Of a DNA stretch of 7,151 bases, positions 4,701-7,151 are shown one piece after another. The first letter of the stretch is position 1. Every line of letters starts with the position of its first letter. The notes under the pieces are model-generated. The model was given only the letters and a program-made list of their open reading frames with translations, was not told the origin of the DNA and did no database searches. A program made the translations under genes and the position numbers. The DNA lies in the NCBI GenBank assembly GCA_023423475.1, contig JAFAFN010000027.1:1-7151 (forward strand), given 5' to 3'. This stretch comes from Actinomycetes bacterium (GTDB lineage: Bacteria > Actinomycetota > Acidimicrobiia > Acidimicrobiales > Microtrichaceae).

Positions 4701-5897
4701 ATGAGTCAGCCACTCGAGCACCAGCAGCTGGTCCGGCCCTTCGACGCCGACAACCACTACTACGAGGCACTCGACGCCTTCACCCGGCACCTCGATCCGT
4801 CGTGGGGACCACGAACGTTCCAGTGGGCCGAGATCAACGGGCGCCAATACAACGTGATCGGTGGCCGGGTCTCACGTGCAGTCGTCAACCCGACCTTCGA
4901 CCCGGTCGCAAGTCCCGGGGTGCTCAAGGACTACTTCCGCGGCAACCCCAACGGTGACAACCCGCTCGAGCTGCTCAAGGCCCGGGACCGGATCAAGGAC
5001 GAATACCGCGACCGGGACGCCCGCCTGGCCACGATGGACGACCACGGACTCGACAAGGTCTGGATGTTCCCGACCCTCGGCATGGTCTACGAGGAGGAGC
5101 TGCGCCACGACCCGGAGGCCGTCGCCGTGCTCTTCCGGGCGTTCAACCGGTGGGTCGAGGAGGACTGGGGGTTCCAGTACCAGGACCGCATCTTCGCGGC
5201 GCCGTACATCACCCTCGCCGATCTGGACTTCGCGATCAGCGAGCTCGAGTGGGCCCTCGACAAGGGCGCGCGCACCATCGTCATGCGCCCGGCCGCACCG
5301 ACGACGCTGCTCGGTCAGCGAGCCCCGACCGACCCGCAGTTCGACCCGTTCTGGGCGCGGGTGAACGAGGCCGGCATCACCGTCGTGGTCCATGCGGGCG
5401 ACTCGGGCTACTCGTCCAACGGGTACGCGACCGACGGGTTCACCTCGAACTTCTCCGGTGGGGTCCCCCAGCCGATCAAGATGCTGCAGCTCGAACGGCC
5501 GATCGAGGACTTCCTCGCGGCGCTCATCGCGGACCAGCTGTTCCACCGGTTCCCGAACCTGCGTGTCGCCTCGGTCGAGAACGGCTCCGGGTTCCTGCGC
5601 GGGCTGTTCCACCGTCTCGATGCGCTCGGGCACAAGATGGCCGGCTGGTTCCCCGAGGACCCGGTCGAGACGTTCCGCCGTCACATCTGGATCAATCCGT
5701 TCTGGGAGGACGACGTGCACGAGCTGCTCGAGCTCATGGGCCCGGAGCGGATCCTCTTCGGCTCGGACTGGCCGCACATCGAGGGCATGCCGCGCCCGCT
5801 CGACTACCTCGAGGAGCTCACCGGACTGGAGCAGAAGCACCTCGACCTGGTGATGCGCGACAACGTCGCGGAGCTGAACGAGCTCCGTCCGGCCTGA
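4701..5897 (+). CDS. Amidohydrolase family (amidohydrolase_2) metal-dependent hydrolase
   Basis: This 398-residue TIM-barrel protein is of the amidohydrolase_2 type, a family of metal-dependent hydrolases and decarboxylases acting on cyclic, aromatic or lipid-like acids. The N-terminal metal motif is FDADNHYYE, with Asp17 and His19 in the place of the HxH or DxH signature. The central metal histidine is His231 in VVVHAGDSG, a conserved acidic position is Glu293 in SVENGSG, and the C-terminal metal aspartate is Asp356 in LFGSDWPH. MDDHGLDKVWMFPT (112-125) is the usual second-strand segment of the family. There is no signal peptide, so it is cytosolic. AGGA at 4687-4690 lies ten bases before the ATG. 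It is divergent from the lipoprotein and is followed after 50 bp by an alpha/beta hydrolase. Related proteins often accompany fatty-acid, steroid or aromatic degradation genes in actinobacteria; the reaction here is not identified. Confidence 0.93.
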   Translation: MSQPLEHQQLVRPFDADNHYYEALDAFTRHLDPSWGPRTFQWAEINGRQYNVIGGRVSRAVVNPTFDPVASPGVLKDYFRGNPNGDNPLELLKARDRIKDEYRDRDARLATMDDHGLDKVWMFPTLGMVYEEELRHDPEAVAVLFRAFNRWVEEDWGFQYQDRIFAAPYITLADLDFAISELEWALDKGARTIVMRPAAPTTLLGQRAPTDPQFDPFWARVNEAGITVVVHAGDSGYSSNGYATDGFTSNFSGGVPQPIKMLQLERPIEDFLAALIADQLFHRFPNLRVASVENGSGFLRGLFHRLDALGHKMAGWFPEDPVETFRRHIWINPFWEDDVHELLELMGPERILFGSDWPHIEGMPRPLDYLEELTGLEQKHLDLVMRDNVAELNELRPA

Positions 5898-5908
5898 TCC
5901 ACGGTCGT

Positions 5909-5927
5909 CGGGCCCGGACCAGGCCCG
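5909..5927. repeat. Short GC inverted repeat between two co-directional genes
   Basis: CGGGCC and GGCCCG form a 6-bp stem around CGGACCA, 11 bases after the amidohydrolase stop. The same stretch also reads as a direct repeat GGCCCGG (5911-5917 and 5922-5928). No T-run follows. It could be a weak terminator or attenuator, or chance in GC-rich DNA. Confidence 0.3.
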
Positions 5928-5933
5928 GCCACC

Positions 5934-5939
5934 TAGCGT
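5934..5939 (+). promoter_or_regulatory. Possible -10 box for a leaderless alpha/beta hydrolase mRNA
   Basis: TAGCGT fits the TANNNT pattern of actinobacterial -10 boxes and ends eight bases before the ATG at 5948. Transcription would then start at or almost at the ATG. The only purine-rich ribosome-site candidate, GAGG at 5943-5946, is one base from the ATG and too close to work, which agrees with a leaderless start. No clear -35 box is seen. Confidence 0.4.
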
Positions 5940-5947
5940 GTCGAGGC

Positions 5948-6994
5948 ATGACCGACCGCTCCAGCCTGGCAACGCGCGCTGCGACCCGTCTGCTCGCGCT
6001 CCCCGACGGTGTCATCGACCGCGTCGTCGGCGCACCGCCGATCGTGCGCGACGGACGTGTGCTGAACCGTCGGGTGCAGGCGCTCATCTCGCTCTCGGAG
6101 CGACTCGGCATGGACACGGCGCCGGATGCGACCGCCGAGGAGCGTCGTGAGGGTCTGGTGCGAGCGGCACGCCTCGGCATGCCGCACCGGCTGGGCATCT
6201 ACGTGACCGACCGGCAGGTGCCCGGTCCCGCCGGGTTCATCCCGCTGCGGATCTACCGCCGCTTCGGTCTGCCCGAGAGCTCACCTGCGATCGTCTACCT
6301 GCACGGCGGCGGCTGGTGTGCAGGTGACCTCGACACCCACGACGGCACCTGCCGGCTGCTCGCCGACGCGAGCGAGTGCGTCGTGATCTCCGTGGACTAC
6401 CGGCTCGCCCCCGAGCACCCGTTCCCCGCCGCGGTCGACGACGCCGTCGCCGCCTACCGCTGGGTGCACGACCACGCCGTCGAGCTCTCGATCGAACCCG
6501 GCAGGGTGGGTGTGATGGGCGACAGCGCGGGCGGCAACCTGGCAGCGGTCATCGCACAGGTCACCCGTGACACCGACGTGCCGGCGCCGGTCGCGCAGTG
6601 CCTGATCTACCCCTCGACCGATGCCCGCATGCGCGAGCCGTCGCACCGCACCTTCGCCGAGGGCTTCTTCCTCTCGAAGGCCTCGATGGAGTGGTACCGC
6701 GAGCAGTACCTGCCCGACACCGCGGACTGGGACTCGCCGCTCGCGTCACCCATCGAGCAGGCCGACCTGAGCGGCGTCGCGCCGGCGATCGTCGTCACCG
6801 CGGGCTTCGATCCGCTGCGCGACGAGGGCCGGCGCTACGCGGACCGACTCGCGGATGCGGGGGTCCCGGTGCGGTACCGCTGCTACGACGACATGGTGCA
6901 CGGCTTCTTCGGCATGGGCGTGCTGCCCGACGGCCTCGAGATCGCGACCGAGATCTCCTTCGGCATGGGTGAGCTCATGCACGACGTGCCCTGA
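5948..6994 (+). CDS. Alpha/beta hydrolase, HSL-family carboxylesterase
   Basis: This 348-residue cytosolic esterase belongs to the hormone-sensitive-lipase group of alpha/beta hydrolases and hydrolyses carboxylic esters, probably of short to medium acyl or cyclic alcohols. The oxyanion-hole motif HGGGW is at residues 119-123, the nucleophile elbow GDSAGGN at 191-197 with Ser193, the acid residue Asp288 in FDPLRDEG, and the catalytic histidine His318 in DDMVHGFF. DYRLAPEHPFPAA at 150-162 is the family's conserved segment. The triad and fold are complete. The reading frame stays open far upstream (to 5150), but that stretch overlaps the amidohydrolase in another frame; the ATG at 5948 gives a normal N-terminal helical cap. 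It follows the amidohydrolase by 50 bp on the same strand, so they may be co-transcribed, though a leaderless promoter is possible. It converges on the gene at the right edge. Confidence 0.95.
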   Translation: MTDRSSLATRAATRLLALPDGVIDRVVGAPPIVRDGRVLNRRVQALISLSERLGMDTAPDATAEERREGLVRAARLGMPHRLGIYVTDRQVPGPAGFIPLRIYRRFGLPESSPAIVYLHGGGWCAGDLDTHDGTCRLLADASECVVISVDYRLAPEHPFPAAVDDAVAAYRWVHDHAVELSIEPGRVGVMGDSAGGNLAAVIAQVTRDTDVPAPVAQCLIYPSTDARMREPSHRTFAEGFFLSKASMEWYREQYLPDTADWDSPLASPIEQADLSGVAPAIVVTAGFDPLRDEGRRYADRLADAGVPVRYRCYDDMVHGFFGMGVLPDGLEIATEISFGMGELMHDVP

Positions 6995-7005
6995 GCTGCT
7001 CCGCC

Positions 7006-7019
7006 GGACGGATCCGTCC
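7006..7019. terminator. 14-bp perfect palindrome between convergent genes, possible bidirectional terminator
   Basis: GGACGGATCCGTCC is fully self-complementary. As a hairpin it gives a 5-bp stem with a GATC loop. It lies 11 bases after the hydrolase stop and 16 bases before the stop of the converging gene, where a shared terminator is expected. No T-tract follows on either strand, so the call rests on position and symmetry. Confidence 0.4.
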
Positions 7020-7035
7020 AGGATCGGCAGGCGTC

Positions 7036-7151
7036 TCAGCCGCGTTCGGCGGTGATCTCGGCGGCGCCGGCGCGGCGCTGCACCCAGGCACTCAGCGTCG
7101 GGGCGACCGTCGCGACCGTGGCGGCCAGGCGCAGCTCGACCGGCGCGACGA
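7036..7151 (-). CDS. C-terminal end of an unidentified minus-strand gene
   Basis: A minus-strand frame enters from the right edge and runs for 37 codons to a TGA at 7036-7038. It ends VQRRAGAAEITAERG. Codons end mostly in G or C, and the frame is open to the edge, in the right place for a gene converging on the esterase. Too little is visible to name a family. It could be a chance open frame in GC-rich DNA. Confidence 0.5.
   Translation of the reverse strand, partial: VAPVELRLAATVATVAPTLSAWVQRRAGAAEITAERG

Noticed and set aside
4641..4847. Upstream extension of the lipoprotein gene to the ATG at 4847
   Set aside because: It would place the lipoprotein signal at residue 70, ignore the GGAGGT site before 4640 and overlap the start of the divergent amidohydrolase.
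5150..5947. N-terminal extension of the alpha/beta hydrolase
   Set aside because: The frame is open but overlaps the amidohydrolase in another frame and reads as Arg/Gly/Ala-rich noise. The esterase family starts near the ATG at 5948.

Overview
The window is very GC-rich. Codons end mostly in G or C, intergenic gaps are short, and the genes are of the kind found in lipid- and steroid-degrading actinobacteria. An actinobacterium fits best, possibly an Acidimicrobiia/Ilumatobacter-type organism. That placement is an impression from protein style and codon use, not a database result.

Layout, left to right: (1) the N-terminal part of a short-chain dehydrogenase on the minus strand, running off the left edge; (2) a 121-bp divergent promoter region with two adjacent 18-bp palindromes, one of which covers the -35 box of a good minus-strand promoter; (3) a FadD-type acyl-CoA synthetase on the plus strand; (4) an array of 45-bp repeats; (5) a solo AbiEi-type winged-helix protein fused to a DUF559/Vsr-like nuclease domain, plus strand; (6) a second array of the same 45-bp repeat in opposite orientation; (7) a serine beta-lactamase-fold (NylB-like) lipoprotein, minus strand; (8) a metal-dependent amidohydrolase and (9) an HSL-family alpha/beta hydrolase, both plus strand and 50 bp apart; (10) the C-terminal end of an unidentified minus-strand gene at the right edge.

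Most genes look like ordinary catabolic enzymes: CoA activation, alcohol/ketone oxidoreduction, and ester/amide/C-C hydrolysis of lipid-like or cyclic substrates. The dehydrogenase and synthetase diverge from one control region and are probably co-regulated. The amidohydrolase and alpha/beta hydrolase may be one transcription unit. No single pathway is proven by the gene set.

The most notable object is the 1.2-kb island at about 2121-3366. A wHTH-nuclease gene is enclosed by mirrored arrays of a directional 45-bp repeat whose ends read ATCTGCGCG and CGCGCAGAT. Two clear units lie on each side, separated by 4-bp spacers (49-bp period), and a decayed unit lies at each outer edge. The innermost ends form a perfect 18-bp inverted repeat, and the gene's stop codon is 2 bp from it. 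The island fills the gap between two metabolic genes and looks like a compact nuclease-plus-palindrome cassette, comparable in architecture (not homology) to REP/RAYT systems.
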